Shown piece by piece: positions 35,450 to 46,262 of a DNA stretch of 64,000 bases (its first letter is position 1; each line of letters starts with the position of its first letter). Where the stretch lies: the NCBI GenBank assembly GCA_002869105.1, contig PKTP01000004.1:32539-96538 (forward strand). Reading direction: 5' to 3'. The DNA is from Alphaproteobacteria bacterium. Lineage in GTDB: Bacteria > Pseudomonadota > Alphaproteobacteria > UBA7879. The notes under the pieces are model-generated. The model saw only the letters and a list, made by a program, of their open reading frames with translations. It did no database searches and was not told the DNA's origin. Made by a program: the position numbers and the translations under genes.

Positions 35450-38242
35450 ATGACTGATGTAAAAAAATCTGTTCGTTTGCCGCAAACGCCCTTTGGAATG
35501 AAGGCGCGCTTGGCTGAGACGGAACCTCAAACGCTTAGCTGGTGGCAGACACAAAACATTTATCAAAAAATCCAAGATAAAAATAAGAATAACCAGACCT
35601 ATGCCTTGCATGATGGCCCCCCTTATGCCAATGGGCATTTGCACATGGGCCATGCCTTGAATAAAATTTTGAAGGATGTTTTCCTGAAATATAAAGCCAT
35701 GCAAGGATTTAAAACACCATTCACGCCTGGGTGGGATTGCCATGGACTCCCGATTGAATGGAAAGTTGAAGAAGAATATAAGCAAAAAGGCCAAGATAAA
35801 GAAGAGGTGGGCGCTACTGGCTTTCGCCAAGCGTGCCGTGATTTTGCCCAAAAGTGGGTTGCAGTTCAATCTGAAGAATTTCAGCGCCTGGGGGTTTTTG
35901 CTGATTGGCAGCAGCCGTACTTGACAATGACACATCAAAACGAAGCACTGATTACCGAAAAGCTGTATCAGTTTTTGATGAAGGGGGATCTCTATAAAAG
36001 TGTGAAGCCTGTTTACTGGTCGGTGGTTGAGCAAACCGCGCTTGCTGAAGCCGAGGTTGAGTATAAAGATAAAAAATCACCATCTATTTATGTGGCGTTT
36101 AAGATTGTTGACAGCCCTGTAGCTCGCTTAAAAGGCGCCGAGGCATTGATTTGGACGACAACGCCCTGGACGCTGCCAGCCAATCGGGCCATCGCCTACC
36201 ATCCAGATGTGGCATATGTTTTGACAGAAGTGCGCTTGGAAAATGGCCAAAGACACTCCCTTTTGATGGCAACTGAGTTGGTTGATAAGGTGCAAAGCGC
36301 CCTTGGGATAAATGTGGAGGTGATAGAGCACTTTCAAGGCCAGGACCTTGCAGGTACGAAGGCGCAGCATCCCTGGTATGAAACAGGCTATGATTTTGAA
36401 GTACCACTGTTGCCAGGTGAGCATGTGACAACAGACCAAGGAACGGGGTTGGTTCATACAGCTCCGGGACATGGGGTGGAAGATTTCCAGTTGGGCAAAC
36501 AGTTTGGTATCGACGTTGCCCAACCAGTGGCGGATGATGGCACGTATTATGACCATGTGCCGATGTGGGCTGGGCATCATGTGTATAAGGTGAATGAAGC
36601 GATTATTGAGGCGCTTGATAAAGTCGGTGCGCTGTGCGGGCGTAGTGACATTGTTCATAGTTATCCCCACTCTTGGCGGTCCAAAGCCCCTTTAATCTAT
36701 CGGACAACACCGCAATGGTTTGTGTCTATGGAAGCCAATCAGCTGCGTCAAAAAGCATTGGCGGCGATTGATCAGGTGAAATGGATTCCGACCCAAGGGC
36801 GCAATCGCATTCAGGCGATGGTTGCAGGCCGGCCAGATTGGTGTGTGTCGCGTCAACGTTTATGGGGTATTCCGCTGCCTTTGTTTATTCATAAGGAAAC
36901 CCAAGAAATTTTAAAAGATAACAAGCTGAATCAGAGAATTGTGACAAAAATTGCCAAAGAAGGCACAGACTTTTGGTTTGATGACGACGCTGTACGCGCC
37001 CTTCTAGAGCCTGAATATGATTTGGCTGACTACATTAAGATTGATGATATTTTAGATGTTTGGTTTGAAAGCGGGTGTTCTTACCAATTTATTCGTGAGA
37101 ATCCGGATATTTCGATGCTAGTTGATCTTTATCTTGAAGGGTCTGATCAGCACCGAGGATGGTTCCAATCAAGCTTGCTGGTGGGGATGGCAGCCGATGG
37201 TAAGGCGCCGTTTAAATCAGTTCTAACCCATGGATTTATTGTTGATGAGCAGGGATACAAATTATCCAAATCCAAGGGAAACGCGGTTAACCTGGCAGAC
37301 ATCGTTAAGCAAGATGGGGTTGATATTCTGCGCCTGTGGGTAGCTGGATCGGATTATCAAAACGATATGCGCTTGGGTAAGCAAGTGATTAAAGTCCAGC
37401 AGGAAAATTATCGTAAAATCCGGAATGTCCTCAGGTTTATGTTGGGCAATATGCCAGAGCAAGGATGCGAGATTTCTGTGCCCTATCAAGATTTGCCCGT
37501 TTTGGAAAAATATGCGTTGGCCCATCTTTATTCGGTCATAAAAACGTGCGAGAAGCATTTAGAAGATGTGAACATTCATGGGATTTATCGCGAGCTGTTT
37601 CAGTTTTGCGTCGATTTATCTTCTTTCTATTTTGATGTTCGAAAAGACGTTTTGTATTGTGAGGGAGAGCGGTCAACAACCTATCAGGGATCTGTTTATG
37701 TGTTGGCTCAGATTTTTCAAGCTGTGTGCACGTGGTTGGCGCCTATTCTTAGTTTTACAGCCGAAGAAGCATGGCAAGTATTCAAACCAGGTGACAGTGT
37801 TTTTCTAAGTGATTTGGCCCAGCCAGATGAGCAGTGGTGTGATGAGAATCTTTCCAAAAAAGTAAAAGTGCTGCGGTTGTTGCGCGATCAGGTGAATTGG
37901 GCTCTTGAACAAGCAAGGGTGACGAAAAAAATCCGCTCAAGCTTAGAGGCAGTGGTCGAGATTTATGTGCTCGACATGCTTGAAGGGATGGCGCGAGACG
38001 CGTTGCTGGATACTTTTACAGCCAGTGAGTGGTGTGATTTTTTTATCGTTTCCCAGGTGGCGTTTGTTTCTGACCCATTGGCAGATTTGTTGACGCAAGA
38101 GGGTCAAGATATTGCTGTTGCTGTGCGGGCGCATCCCGGTCAAAAGTGTCAACGTTGCTGGAAATATGGAGACGGTTATACCTTGGTTGGGCCGGAAGAA
38201 CTTGCTGTTTGTGGAAGGTGTCATGATGTGCTCGTGTCTTAG
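35450..38242 (+). CDS. ileS: isoleucyl-tRNA synthetase
   Basis: This class I aminoacyl-tRNA synthetase charges tRNA-Ile. The 930-residue protein has the HIGH-type motif PYANGHLHMGHALNKIL (about residues 58-75), the KMSKS-type motif KLSKSKGN (about 605), the editing domain between them with TTPWTLPANRAIA, and a C-terminal zinc site (CQRCW then CGRCH), the arrangement of the bacterial E. coli-like type. Its last 17 bases overlap lspA, a very common pairing. Confidence 0.96.
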   Translation: MTDVKKSVRLPQTPFGMKARLAETEPQTLSWWQTQNIYQKIQDKNKNNQTYALHDGPPYANGHLHMGHALNKILKDVFLKYKAMQGFKTPFTPGWDCHGLPIEWKVEEEYKQKGQDKEEVGATGFRQACRDFAQKWVAVQSEEFQRLGVFADWQQPYLTMTHQNEALITEKLYQFLMKGDLYKSVKPVYWSVVEQTALAEAEVEYKDKKSPSIYVAFKIVDSPVARLKGAEALIWTTTPWTLPANRAIAYHPDVAYVLTEVRLENGQRHSLLMATELVDKVQSALGINVEVIEHFQGQDLAGTKAQHPWYETGYDFEVPLLPGEHVTTDQGTGLVHTAPGHGVEDFQLGKQFGIDVAQPVADDGTYYDHVPMWAGHHVYKVNEAIIEALDKVGALCGRSDIVHSYPHSWRSKAPLIYRTTPQWFVSMEANQLRQKALAAIDQVKWIPTQGRNRIQAMVAGRPDWCVSRQRLWGIPLPLFIHKETQEILKDNKLNQRIVTKIAKEGTDFWFDDDAVRALLEPEYDLADYIKIDDILDVWFESGCSYQFIRENPDISMLVDLYLEGSDQHRGWFQSSLLVGMAADGKAPFKSVLTHGFIVDEQGYKLSKSKGNAVNLADIVKQDGVDILRLWVAGSDYQNDMRLGKQVIKVQQENYRKIRNVLRFMLGNMPEQGCEISVPYQDLPVLEKYALAHLYSVIKTCEKHLEDVNIHGIYRELFQFCVDLSSFYFDVRKDVLYCEGERSTTYQGSVYVLAQIFQAVCTWLAPILSFTAEEAWQVFKPGDSVFLSDLAQPDEQWCDENLSKKVKVLRLLRDQVNWALEQARVTKKIRSSLEAVVEIYVLDMLEGMARDALLDTFTASEWCDFFIVSQVAFVSDPLADLLTQEGQDIAVAVRAHPGQKCQRCWKYGDGYTLVGPEELAVCGRCHDVLVS

Positions 38243-38696
38243 GCGGTTTTGGCCTTTTGCTCTTATGCTGGCTGTTTTTACACTGGATTTACTGTCTAAA
38301 GAATGGATTTTGGCTTTTTTTAGAGCGGGTCGCCTTCCAGTTGAAATGACGTCGTTTTTTCATTTGGCGCTCGTTTTCAACCGCGGGGCAACTTTTGGGT
38401 TGTTGAATAATGGCTCTGTTACTGTTTTTTGGGGTTTGACAGCGATCGTGGCTGTGGTGATTGGTTTTTTGGTGCGCTGGCTGTTGCGCGAACAATCTCC
38501 TTTCACCCGGACAGCTTTAGCCCTTATTATTGGGGGTGCCCTTGGAAACTTATATGATCGATTGTTCCGTGGAGCGGTTGTTGATTTTTTAGATTTTTTT
38601 TGGCATGACTATCATTGGCCTGCTTTTAATGTGGCAGATACGTCTATTGTCATTGGAGTAATCCTGTTAACCTTAAAAACTGTTAAAGAAAGATAA
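38226..38696 (+). CDS. lspA: lipoprotein signal peptidase LspA
   Basis: LspA is the inner-membrane aspartic protease that removes signal peptides from prolipoproteins. The 156-residue product has four transmembrane helices and the two catalytic Asp blocks, LGNLYDRLFRGAVVDF and FNVADTSIV. The frame is open upstream within ileS, but GGAAGG at 38213-38218 points to ATG 38226 (38223 also possible). It overlaps the ileS end. The next gene is a lipoprotein, which would be a substrate. Confidence 0.93.
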   Translation: MCSCLRRFWPFALMLAVFTLDLLSKEWILAFFRAGRLPVEMTSFFHLALVFNRGATFGLLNNGSVTVFWGLTAIVAVVIGFLVRWLLREQSPFTRTALALIIGGALGNLYDRLFRGAVVDFLDFFWHDYHWPAFNVADTSIVIGVILLTLKTVKER

Positions 38697-38699
38697 TTC

Positions 38700-39179
38700 A
38701 TGATTAAACCTTTTTCCCTCTGTTTGAGCTGCTTGGCTTTATTGTTATTAGCTAGCTGCGATTCGACAAAAAAATTTTTAGGTCTGGAAAATAAACAACC
38801 CGATGCTTTTGAAGTGCTGAACAGAGCGCCTCTTGAGTTGCCCACAGATTTTGATTTGCGCCCTCCAGAGCCGGGTAAGAAACGCCCGCAAGAAACGGGC
38901 AAACGCCAACAAGCTAAAGACGCCTTGCTAAAAAAAGACTCCAGGAACCAACCTTCTGCTAAGGTGGGATCAACACATCGTAGTCATTATAAATCGACGG
39001 CAGGAGATCAAGGCTTTTTGAATCGTGCTGGCGTAGGTAAGGCTCCTAAAAATATTAAAAATAAGATGCGACACCAAGAAACAACTGAAACAGAAGATTC
39101 TTTCTTGCAGCAATTGGCGCAAGACAAAAAAGAACCGGTGATCAATCCTTATACGGAACGTTCAACAAACCAGTCATAA
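38700..39179 (+). CDS. DUF3035-family lipoprotein (BamF-like)
   Basis: This 159-residue lipoprotein has a signal peptide with lipobox LLASC (Cys20) and the conserved block APLELPTDFDLRPPEPG of DUF3035, followed by a polar, basic, probably disordered tail. In alphaproteobacteria proteins with this block have been linked to the BAM outer-membrane assembly complex (BamF). Its place right after lspA is also typical. The exact role here is inferred from the motif. Confidence 0.78.
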   Translation: MIKPFSLCLSCLALLLLASCDSTKKFLGLENKQPDAFEVLNRAPLELPTDFDLRPPEPGKKRPQETGKRQQAKDALLKKDSRNQPSAKVGSTHRSHYKSTAGDQGFLNRAGVGKAPKNIKNKMRHQETTETEDSFLQQLAQDKKEPVINPYTERSTNQS

Positions 39180-39188
39180 GGGATTGAA

Positions 39189-40472
39189 ATGATCTATCAG
39201 CAAAATTTGGTCGGCTTATTTGCAGAAAAGATTGGTGAGAATGGTTTTAAGCCAACGCAACTTGATTTGTATCGACAAAAATTTTTGAATGCTCAAGAGC
39301 GCTTCAATCAGATTTTTGCCGATGGCTCCTTGCCTTTGTTTAAGCTTCCTTACTTGCGGAAAGATTTGTTAACGCTAACACCACATGTTGAGCGCTTCCA
39401 AGACGACTTTACCGATGTTGTTATCATTGGAACGGGTGGCTCTAGTTTGGGCGGCCAAACGTTGCGTGTTTTATCCGAGGCGAGAGAGCCAAGGTTGCAT
39501 TTTTTAGATAACGTTGATCCAGCAACATTTGAAGCTCTTTTTAAAACCATTAATTCCCAGCAGACGGGTTTCGTTGTTATTTCAAAATCAGGGGGGACTG
39601 CGGAGACACTGGCAGGCTTTTTAAGCTGCTTGAATTTCTGGCGTCAAAGCGCAAGCGATAATGCCATCTCGGATCACTTTCTGGTTATTACAGAGAAAAA
39701 ACCTTCACCGCTGATGAGACTTGCAAAGAAATGGAGCATGCCTGTTATTGAGCATGACCCTGATCTGGGAGGGCGTTTTTCTGTATTATCTGTCGTGGGA
39801 ATGTTGCCAGCGATGTTGGTGGGGATTGATCCGCTTGCTGTTCGCAAAGGCGCCCAAGATGTTTTAGAACATGCTTTGAAAGAGAGAACTCTTGAAGAAA
39901 ACCTGCCAGCGATGGGCGCTGTTGCCGCTGTTATTTTAGGAAAAAGATATCCCAACAGCGTTTTGATGCCGTATGTTGATCGATTGGCTTATTTTGCTAA
40001 ATGGTACCGCCAACTATGGGCGGAGAGTTTGGGAAAACAGGGGAAAGGAACCACGCCCCTTGATGCTTTGGGAACGGTTGATCAACATAGCCAGCTTCAA
40101 CTTTATCTGGATGGTCCCCTTGATAAAGTGATTACCCTGATTGGTTCAGAAAAAAACACCGACAATCAAGCCCCGAATATGGAGGGGTTGCCTGATGATG
40201 AGCTGTTATCCCTACTGAATCGAACCTCTCTTTCTGATTTGTTGAGAGCTGAATTTGAGGCCACGCGAGATACTTTGATACAAAACCGCAAGCCGGTGCG
40301 CGTGATTACTTATGAAACATTAAATGCGGAAACACTTGGTGCGCTATTGATGCACTTTATGATTGAAACCCTCTATGCAGCTGAGCTCTTGAATGTGAAC
40401 CCTTTTGATCAACCTGCCGTTGAACAAGGCAAGGTTTTGGCGAGAGAGTATTTGGCGAAAAGTATCGAATGA
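39189..40472 (+). CDS. pgi: glucose-6-phosphate isomerase
   Basis: This enzyme interconverts glucose 6-phosphate and fructose 6-phosphate. The 427-residue protein has the SIS-fold blocks VIIGTGGSSLGGQTL, VISKSGGTAETL, GGRFSVLSVVGMLPA and the GTVDQHSQLQLYLDG region with catalytic His. It is about 120 residues shorter than E. coli Pgi, as in the short alphaproteobacterial form. The stop overlaps mutL by four bases. Together with the transaldolase at 32.7 kb it suggests some sugar-phosphate metabolism is kept. Confidence 0.92.
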   Translation: MIYQQNLVGLFAEKIGENGFKPTQLDLYRQKFLNAQERFNQIFADGSLPLFKLPYLRKDLLTLTPHVERFQDDFTDVVIIGTGGSSLGGQTLRVLSEAREPRLHFLDNVDPATFEALFKTINSQQTGFVVISKSGGTAETLAGFLSCLNFWRQSASDNAISDHFLVITEKKPSPLMRLAKKWSMPVIEHDPDLGGRFSVLSVVGMLPAMLVGIDPLAVRKGAQDVLEHALKERTLEENLPAMGAVAAVILGKRYPNSVLMPYVDRLAYFAKWYRQLWAESLGKQGKGTTPLDALGTVDQHSQLQLYLDGPLDKVITLIGSEKNTDNQAPNMEGLPDDELLSLLNRTSLSDLLRAEFEATRDTLIQNRKPVRVITYETLNAETLGALLMHFMIETLYAAELLNVNPFDQPAVEQGKVLAREYLAKSIE

Positions 40473-42307
40473 TGTCACAGATTCGCCTGCTCCCCTCTGT
40501 TTTGATCAATCAGATTGCAGCAGGTGAAGTGGTAGATCGCCCCGCCTCTGTGGTGAAAGAGCTGGTGGAAAATGCGCTGGATGCCGGCGCTGATCAGATT
40601 GATGTTTACGTTGAAGATGCCGGAAAGAATTTGATTCGTGTGCGGGATAATGGCTCGGGGATGACGCCTGAAAACCTGGAGCGGTCGATTCAACGCCATG
40701 CAACCTCAAAGATTCCGGACGACAATCTGATGGCTATTGCGACCATGGGATTTCGGGGAGAGGCTTTGCCCTCCATTGGATCTATCAGCCGATTAACCAT
40801 CGATAGTTCAACCGGTGAGGGGGATACAGGCTGGCGCTTAACCGTTGAAGGGGGCGCAGTAATGCCCTTGAAACCGAAGGCGATGCCCCGCGGAACAACT
40901 GTTGAAGTTCGGGATTTGTTTTATGCAACACCGGCGCGTTTGAACTTTATGCGCTCTGATGCAACAGAAATGAGCCATATTACAACGGTGCTGCAAAACA
41001 TAGCTCTGGCCCATTTGGATAGAGGCTTTACGCTGAAAACCGATAAGAAAACGATCATTCAGTTTGATCGCACCCAATCGTTGCAGGACCGATTAGATCA
41101 AGTGTTTGCCCCGGGTTATCATCAGAATGCGTTGGACGTTGAAACGGTTTATGAAGATATGGCGTTGCGCGGATTGATGAGTTTGCCGACGTATAATAAG
41201 GGAACAGCTCATAACCAATTACTGTTTGTGAATGGGCGTTTCATTAAAGATAAGCTGTTGATTCCAGCTTTGAGAGCGGCGTATCACGATGTTTTGGCCC
41301 GTGATCGTTATGCGCAAGTCTGTTTGTTTTTGACCCTGGATCCAAGTGCCTTTGATGTTAATGTCCACCCAGCAAAGCTCGAAGTGCGTTTTTCACAGCC
41401 CGATCGGATTCGAAAATTTATCATCACTTCCCTGAAAGATACTTTGCGTGCTCACGCACAGGTTGCCGCGCCCTCTGTGGCTGAAGATGTAATGAACTCT
41501 TTTCAATCGACGCCTCGAACATGGACAGATAGACTCCAGGCCCCAATCTCTGCCCAGCGCCTGGCGGATCCAGGAAGGCCAATGACGAAATATACATCGT
41601 CTTATGCGTCACGGCCCACGCTGATGGAAAAGAGAGCTTTGGATACCCTTTTTCAGCCTGGCGAGATTCAGCCCACCAAAAAGCACGCAGGTGATCATCA
41701 GCAGTCTCTTGATGAAGCGCAACACTATCCCTTGGGCGTTGCGTGCGCCCAAATCCATGGCACGTATATTATCAGTCAAACATCAGATGGGTTGGTCATC
41801 GTTGATCAGCATGCGGCCCATGAGCGGTTGGTTTATGAAGAGCTAAAGCAGACGGCCTTAAATCCTGTTGGGGTTGAGCGGCAGCTTCTGTTGGTGCCGG
41901 AGGTAGTCCATTTTAAAAAGGGGGTTGTTGAGGCTGTTGCTGATCAACTCGCGCAATTTGAGCAAGTTGGTTTGGTGCTTGAGGCCTTTGGGGATAACAC
42001 GATTTTGATTCGAGAAATGCCTGCCTTGCTGCGACAAGATAAAATCCATGACCTGGTTGAAACATTGGTTAATGAGATTTATCAGCATGGAGAAGGGTTT
42101 GCCATCAAAGAAAAATTACATGATCTGTGTGCCACCATTGCCTGCCATGGCAGCATTCGTGCCGGTCGGCAGCTGAACTTGTCGGAAATGAATGATATGT
42201 TGCGGAGTATGGAAAAGACACTTTTCTCTGGCCAATGTAACCACGGTAGGCCCACATACGTGCGCTTGGCTTTGAAGGATATCGAAAAGCTATTTGGTCG
42301 TCGCTAG
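40469..42307 (+). CDS. mutL: DNA mismatch repair protein MutL
   Basis: MutL is the ATPase that couples MutS to strand removal. The 612-residue protein has N-terminal GHKL motifs (VKELVENALDAGAD, RDNGSGM, TMGFRGEALPSI), a linker at about 345-430, and a C-terminal dimer domain holding the metal-dependent endonuclease motif DQHAAHERLVYEE (DQHAX2EX4E), as in bacteria without MutH. Two ATGs in a row are possible starts. No damage is seen, which matters because nearby accessory genes carry homopolymer indels. Confidence 0.95.
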   Translation: MMSQIRLLPSVLINQIAAGEVVDRPASVVKELVENALDAGADQIDVYVEDAGKNLIRVRDNGSGMTPENLERSIQRHATSKIPDDNLMAIATMGFRGEALPSIGSISRLTIDSSTGEGDTGWRLTVEGGAVMPLKPKAMPRGTTVEVRDLFYATPARLNFMRSDATEMSHITTVLQNIALAHLDRGFTLKTDKKTIIQFDRTQSLQDRLDQVFAPGYHQNALDVETVYEDMALRGLMSLPTYNKGTAHNQLLFVNGRFIKDKLLIPALRAAYHDVLARDRYAQVCLFLTLDPSAFDVNVHPAKLEVRFSQPDRIRKFIITSLKDTLRAHAQVAAPSVAEDVMNSFQSTPRTWTDRLQAPISAQRLADPGRPMTKYTSSYASRPTLMEKRALDTLFQPGEIQPTKKHAGDHQQSLDEAQHYPLGVACAQIHGTYIISQTSDGLVIVDQHAAHERLVYEELKQTALNPVGVERQLLLVPEVVHFKKGVVEAVADQLAQFEQVGLVLEAFGDNTILIREMPALLRQDKIHDLVETLVNEIYQHGEGFAIKEKLHDLCATIACHGSIRAGRQLNLSEMNDMLRSMEKTLFSGQCNHGRPTYVRLALKDIEKLFGRR

Positions 42308-42331
42308 ATTGGGTTTTAATAATCAAGATTG

Positions 42332-42360
42332 TTGTTTTTTTTACCAAAATTAGGTACATT
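42332..42360 (+). promoter_or_regulatory. possible promoter for ssb
   Basis: TTGTTT (42332-42337) and TACATT (42355-42360) are 17 bases apart, 25 bases before the ssb ATG. Both hexamers are partial matches. A T-run lies in the spacer. Confidence 0.35.
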
Positions 42361-42385
42361 AGAGGCTCATATTTGTGAGTTTTGA

Positions 42386-42865
42386 ATGTCTGGAAGTGTC
42401 AATAAAGTTATTTTGGTGGGTAACCTGGGAAGAGATCCCGAAATCCGCAACGCCCAAGACGGTAGTAAAATCGTTCAACTTTCGATTGCGACCTCGGAAA
42501 ACTGGCGTGATAAAACCACCGGAGAGCGCAAAGACAGAACTGAATGGCACCGCGTTGTTGTCTTTAATGATCGGATTGCGGATGTAGCTGAACGGTTTTT
42601 GACCAAAGGGTCTAAGGTTTATCTGGAAGGTCAATTACAAACACGAAAATGGACAGATAACGAAGGCCAAGAAAAATATACAACTGAAGTTGTTTTGGGC
42701 AAGTACCGCGGCGAACTCACCATGCTGGACAGTCGCGCAGAAGGAGGGAGATCTGCAGGCACTGGCCAGGTTGGCTATGCCAGTGGGGGGCAGCAGGGAC
42801 AGTCTTTTAATCAACAATCAGCCATACCTGCGCCGTCTGATTTTGACGATGAGCCGCCTTTTTAG
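42386..42865 (+). CDS. ssb: single-stranded DNA-binding protein
   Basis: SSB coats single-stranded DNA in replication and repair. The 159-residue protein has an OB fold (residues 1 to about 110, starting SGSVNKVILVGNLGRDPEIR), a Gly/Gln-rich linker, and the acidic interaction tip DFDDEPPF that recruits partners such as PriA. An overlapping frame starting at 42375 is a shadow. No Shine-Dalgarno sequence is obvious. Confidence 0.96.
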   Translation: MSGSVNKVILVGNLGRDPEIRNAQDGSKIVQLSIATSENWRDKTTGERKDRTEWHRVVVFNDRIADVAERFLTKGSKVYLEGQLQTRKWTDNEGQEKYTTEVVLGKYRGELTMLDSRAEGGRSAGTGQVGYASGGQQGQSFNQQSAIPAPSDFDDEPPF

Positions 42866-42922
42866 ACACACGGCCTATTTACATAACCCTTTAAAAAACA
42901 TTTTTAGCATCAAGGATCTAGC

Positions 42923-45664
42923 GTGACGAACGACAAGCATCAAAACATTATCGAGGTTAATTTAGCCGACGAAATTAAGAATTCTTACCTTGATTATGCG
43001 ATGAGCATCATCGTCTCTAGAGCGATTCCAGACGTCTGTGATGGCTTTAAACCCGTCCATCGTCGTATTCTTTATGCAATGTATGATGGGGGCTATCACT
43101 ACAACAAGCAGCACCGAAAATCCATGGCAATTGTTGGGGAAGTTTTGAAGCACTACCACCCTCACGGAAACGTGGCTGTTTATGATGCCATGGTTCGTTT
43201 AGCTCAAGATTTTTCTATGCGGCTGCCCCTTGTGGATGGTCAAGGTAACTTTGGCTCTGTTGATGGTGATCCGCCCGCAGCCGAGCGTTATACCGAAGCT
43301 CGTTTGAAGCAGGTCGCTCATTCCTTGATGCTGGATATCGATAAAGATACGGTTACCTTTGTTCCCAACTATGACAATACCACAACCGAGCCAACCGTGT
43401 TGCCCGCGCGCTTTCCCAACCTACTGGTCAATGGGGCCGGGGGGATTGCCGTTGGGATGGCAACCAATATTCCGCCACATAACTTAGGCGAAGTTCTCGA
43501 TGCTTGCTTGCATTTGCTAGATCATCCAGGGGCGACGCTTGAAGAAATCATGCAGTTTGTCAAAGCGCCAGACTTTCCAACGGGTGGATATATTATTGGC
43601 CAACGTGGGGCGCAAGAAGCCTATGTAACGGGTAAAGGCGCGGTTGTGATGCGTGCGAAGACCCATGTTGAAGAGGTCAATAATCGTCAAGCGATTATTG
43701 TGACTGAAATCCCCTATCAAGTGAACAAAGCACGCTTGGTTGAACGCATTGCTGAGTTGGTGAATACCAAAGTGATTGAAGGCATTGCTGACTTGCGGGA
43801 TGAGTCTGATCGTCGCGGTATGCGGGTTGTCATTGAATTGAAAAAAGATATCGATCCAGATGTAATTTTGAACCAGCTCTTCCGCCAGACACAGCTTCAA
43901 TGTGCATTTAACTGTAATATGTTGGCCTTGAATGAAGGCCGGCCCGAGACCATGGGTCTTTTGGTGATGCTGCGGGCTTTCTTAGCTTTTCGAGAAAAGG
44001 TCATCACGCGCCGAACCAATTACTTGTTGAATAAAGCCCGTGAAAAGGCCCAGATCTATCTGGGACTCGTGGTGGCTGTTGCTAATATTGATGCTGTGAT
44101 TGCTTTGATTCGTGCAGCCAAATCTCCGGGCGAGGCAAAAGAGAAGTTGATGGCCCATGCCTGGGCGGCTGATTCTGTTGCTTCTTTGATTGAAATGGTG
44201 GAGGCCTTGACGCCGAAACAAAACATCTATCACTTATCTGAAGCGCAGGCTAAAGCAATCTTGGATTTGCGTTTGCACCGACTTACAGGGCTGGAGCAAG
44301 ATAAGATTACTGAAGACTTGAATCAGGTTCTTGAGGAAATTAAAGCGTGCTTGGACATTTTGCAAAACCGGGAAAAACTGATCACGGTGATTCGAGATGA
44401 GTTTGAAGAGATTCGTGAAAAATATGCCAATGAACGCCGGACAGAAATCATTGAAGCTGAGCTGACCGATGATATTGAATCATTGATCCAAAAAGAAGAT
44501 ATGGTGATCACTGTCACTCATAAGGGGTACATCAAGCGGGTGCCGGTCAAGAGCTACCGCTCGCAAAAGCGAGGTGGCAAAGGCCGCTCAGGCATGAGTA
44601 CCCGTGATGAAGATTTCGTTGACCGTGTTTTTGTTGAAAATACCCATACGCCTTTGTTGTTCTTTACGTCAAAAGGGCAAGTATACAACTTGAAAGTTTA
44701 TAAACTGCCCATTTCATCGGCCACGGCTTTGGGCAAACCAATCATCAATTTATTGCCTATTGATAAAGGTGAAAAAATTACAACCATCATGCCCATGCCC
44801 GAAGATGAGGCGAGTTGGGCCGATCTGCAAATTATCTTTGCAACTGATAAAGGAAATATTCGACGGAATAATCTTTCTGACTTTACCAACATTCGCGCTA
44901 ATGGAAAAATTGCGATGAAGCTTGAGGATGATGAAAACTTAATTGGCGTTGCTGCGTGCTCTGATGACAATGATGTGTTGATGACTGCAACCAATGGCCG
45001 AAGCGTGCGGTGTAATGTGACTCAAGTTCGCATATTTGCGAGCCGATCTTCCAATGGTGTTCGGGGGATTAAGCTGACGGGTGATGATCGCTTAGTATCG
45101 ATGGCCATTTTGAAAAAAACAGATTACACGCCAGAAACCCGAGAAGCTTATCTGAAGCTTTCACGGAAAGACCGCCAAGGCGTTTTGACGGATGCTGATT
45201 TTTCTGAGGAAAACTTTGAACGGGATCAATATGATCAAATGACTGAGCAAGAACAGTTTATTTTGAGCATCACAGACAGAGGATACGGCAAACGAACATC
45301 TTCCTATGAATTCCGCCAAACCAACCGTGGAACGCAGGGTATCATGAACATGGAAGTGACAGCTAAAACAGGATCGATTGTTGCTTCTTTCCCCGTTGAG
45401 CAAGAGGATGAGTTGATGATCATCACAGACTTGGGGCAACTTATTCGTAGCAAAATCGATGAGATTCGTATTGCAGGCCGTCGGACCCAAGGGGTGCGCC
45501 TCTTTAACATTGATCAAAAAACCAAAGTCGTTGCTGCTGACTGGATTCGGGAGGCTAAAGACGAAGATGATGAGGATTATGATACTGAAGATCAAGATCT
45601 CTTAGAAGCTGACGTGGACAATGCAGAAACAAAAGATCTTGAAGCAGAAGTCTCTGAATCGTAA
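42923..45664 (+). CDS. gyrA: DNA gyrase subunit A
   Basis: GyrA is the breakage-reunion subunit of DNA gyrase. The 913-residue protein has catalytic Tyr123 ([10 protein letters not shown]), coiled-coil domains, and a C-terminal pinwheel with the gyrase-specific box SQKRGGKG, so it is GyrA and not ParC. The end is strongly acidic ([13 protein letters not shown]). The start is GTG 42923 with AAGGA 6 bases before. At the quinolone-contact region it has HGNVAVYD, i.e. Asn83 and Val84 where E. coli has Asp82 and Ser83. coaD follows in 10 bases. Confidence 0.96.
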   Translation: MTNDKHQNIIEVNLADEIKNSYLDYAMSIIVSRAIPDVCDGFKPVHRRILYAMYDGGYHYNKQHRKSMAIVGEVLKHYHPHGNVAVYDAMVRLAQDFSMRLPLVDGQGNFGSVDGDPPAAERYTEARLKQVAHSLMLDIDKDTVTFVPNYDNTTTEPTVLPARFPNLLVNGAGGIAVGMATNIPPHNLGEVLDACLHLLDHPGATLEEIMQFVKAPDFPTGGYIIGQRGAQEAYVTGKGAVVMRAKTHVEEVNNRQAIIVTEIPYQVNKARLVERIAELVNTKVIEGIADLRDESDRRGMRVVIELKKDIDPDVILNQLFRQTQLQCAFNCNMLALNEGRPETMGLLVMLRAFLAFREKVITRRTNYLLNKAREKAQIYLGLVVAVANIDAVIALIRAAKSPGEAKEKLMAHAWAADSVASLIEMVEALTPKQNIYHLSEAQAKAILDLRLHRLTGLEQDKITEDLNQVLEEIKACLDILQNREKLITVIRDEFEEIREKYANERRTEIIEAELTDDIESLIQKEDMVITVTHKGYIKRVPVKSYRSQKRGGKGRSGMSTRDEDFVDRVFVENTHTPLLFFTSKGQVYNLKVYKLPISSATALGKPIINLLPIDKGEKITTIMPMPEDEASWADLQIIFATDKGNIRRNNLSDFTNIRANGKIAMKLEDDENLIGVAACSDDNDVLMTATNGRSVRCNVTQVRIFASRSSNGVRGIKLTGDDRLVSMAILKKTDYTPETREAYLKLSRKDRQGVLTDADFSEENFERDQYDQMTEQEQFILSITDRGYGKRTSSYEFRQTNRGTQGIMNMEVTAKTGSIVASFPVEQEDELMIITDLGQLIRSKIDEIRIAGRRTQGVRLFNIDQKTKVVAADWIREAKDEDDEDYDTEDQDLLEADVDNAETKDLEAEVSES

Positions 45665-45673
45665 AGAGAGAGG

Positions 45674-46189
45674 ATGAGAGAAGCTTTGGCTTATTCTCCA
45701 CATATCGCAGTATATCCAGGTTCTTTCGATCCCATCACGTATGGCCACCTTGATATCATCCACCGGGCGGCCACGCTGGTTGATCAGCTGATCATCGCTG
45801 TGGGCACCAATCCAAGAAAAGACGCCCTCTTTAGCCTTGCTGAAAGGCAAGAAATGGTTGAAAAATCTATTGAATCTCTAGAGGGTATTGATCAATCCAA
45901 AATTACGGTTATCCCGTTTGAGGGGCTATTGGTTGAATTTGCTAAAAGCCAATCAGCCCGCAGTATTATCCGGGGCCTCCGGGCTGTTTCTGACTTTGAC
46001 TACGAGTTTCAGATGGCGTCCATGAATCGAAAGATTTGTGATCACCTTGAAACCGTTTTTCTGATGTCTTCCGACCACATGCAGTTTGTGGCTTCAAGTT
46101 TGGTTAAAGAAATTGCTCACATGGGGGGCGATATCAGCCGGTTTGTACCCAAATGGGTAGAGCAAGCCATTCATAGGAAAATAGATTAA
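45674..46189 (+). CDS. coaD: phosphopantetheine adenylyltransferase CoaD
   Basis: CoaD makes dephospho-CoA from 4'-phosphopantetheine and ATP. The 171-residue protein shows the nucleotidyltransferase motif YPGSFDPITYGHLDII, RSIIRGLRAVSDFDYEFQMA, and SSDHMQFVASSLVKEIA, the place of the ISSTxxR-like block. It comes directly after gyrA, with a purine-rich run (AAGAGAGAGG) touching the ATG. Confidence 0.94.
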   Translation: MREALAYSPHIAVYPGSFDPITYGHLDIIHRAATLVDQLIIAVGTNPRKDALFSLAERQEMVEKSIESLEGIDQSKITVIPFEGLLVEFAKSQSARSIIRGLRAVSDFDYEFQMASMNRKICDHLETVFLMSSDHMQFVASSLVKEIAHMGGDISRFVPKWVEQAIHRKID

Positions 46190-46262
46190 TTCGTTTTCAA
46201 ATCTATTGAATTTATTATTACCAATAACCATATGTTAACTAACTTTTATTTTGGTTATTTGT

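Noticed and set aside
35357..36034. 225-codon minus-strand frame across the copper chaperone and ileS
   Set aside because: It covers two clear plus-strand genes; long antisense frames are expected from their codon use.
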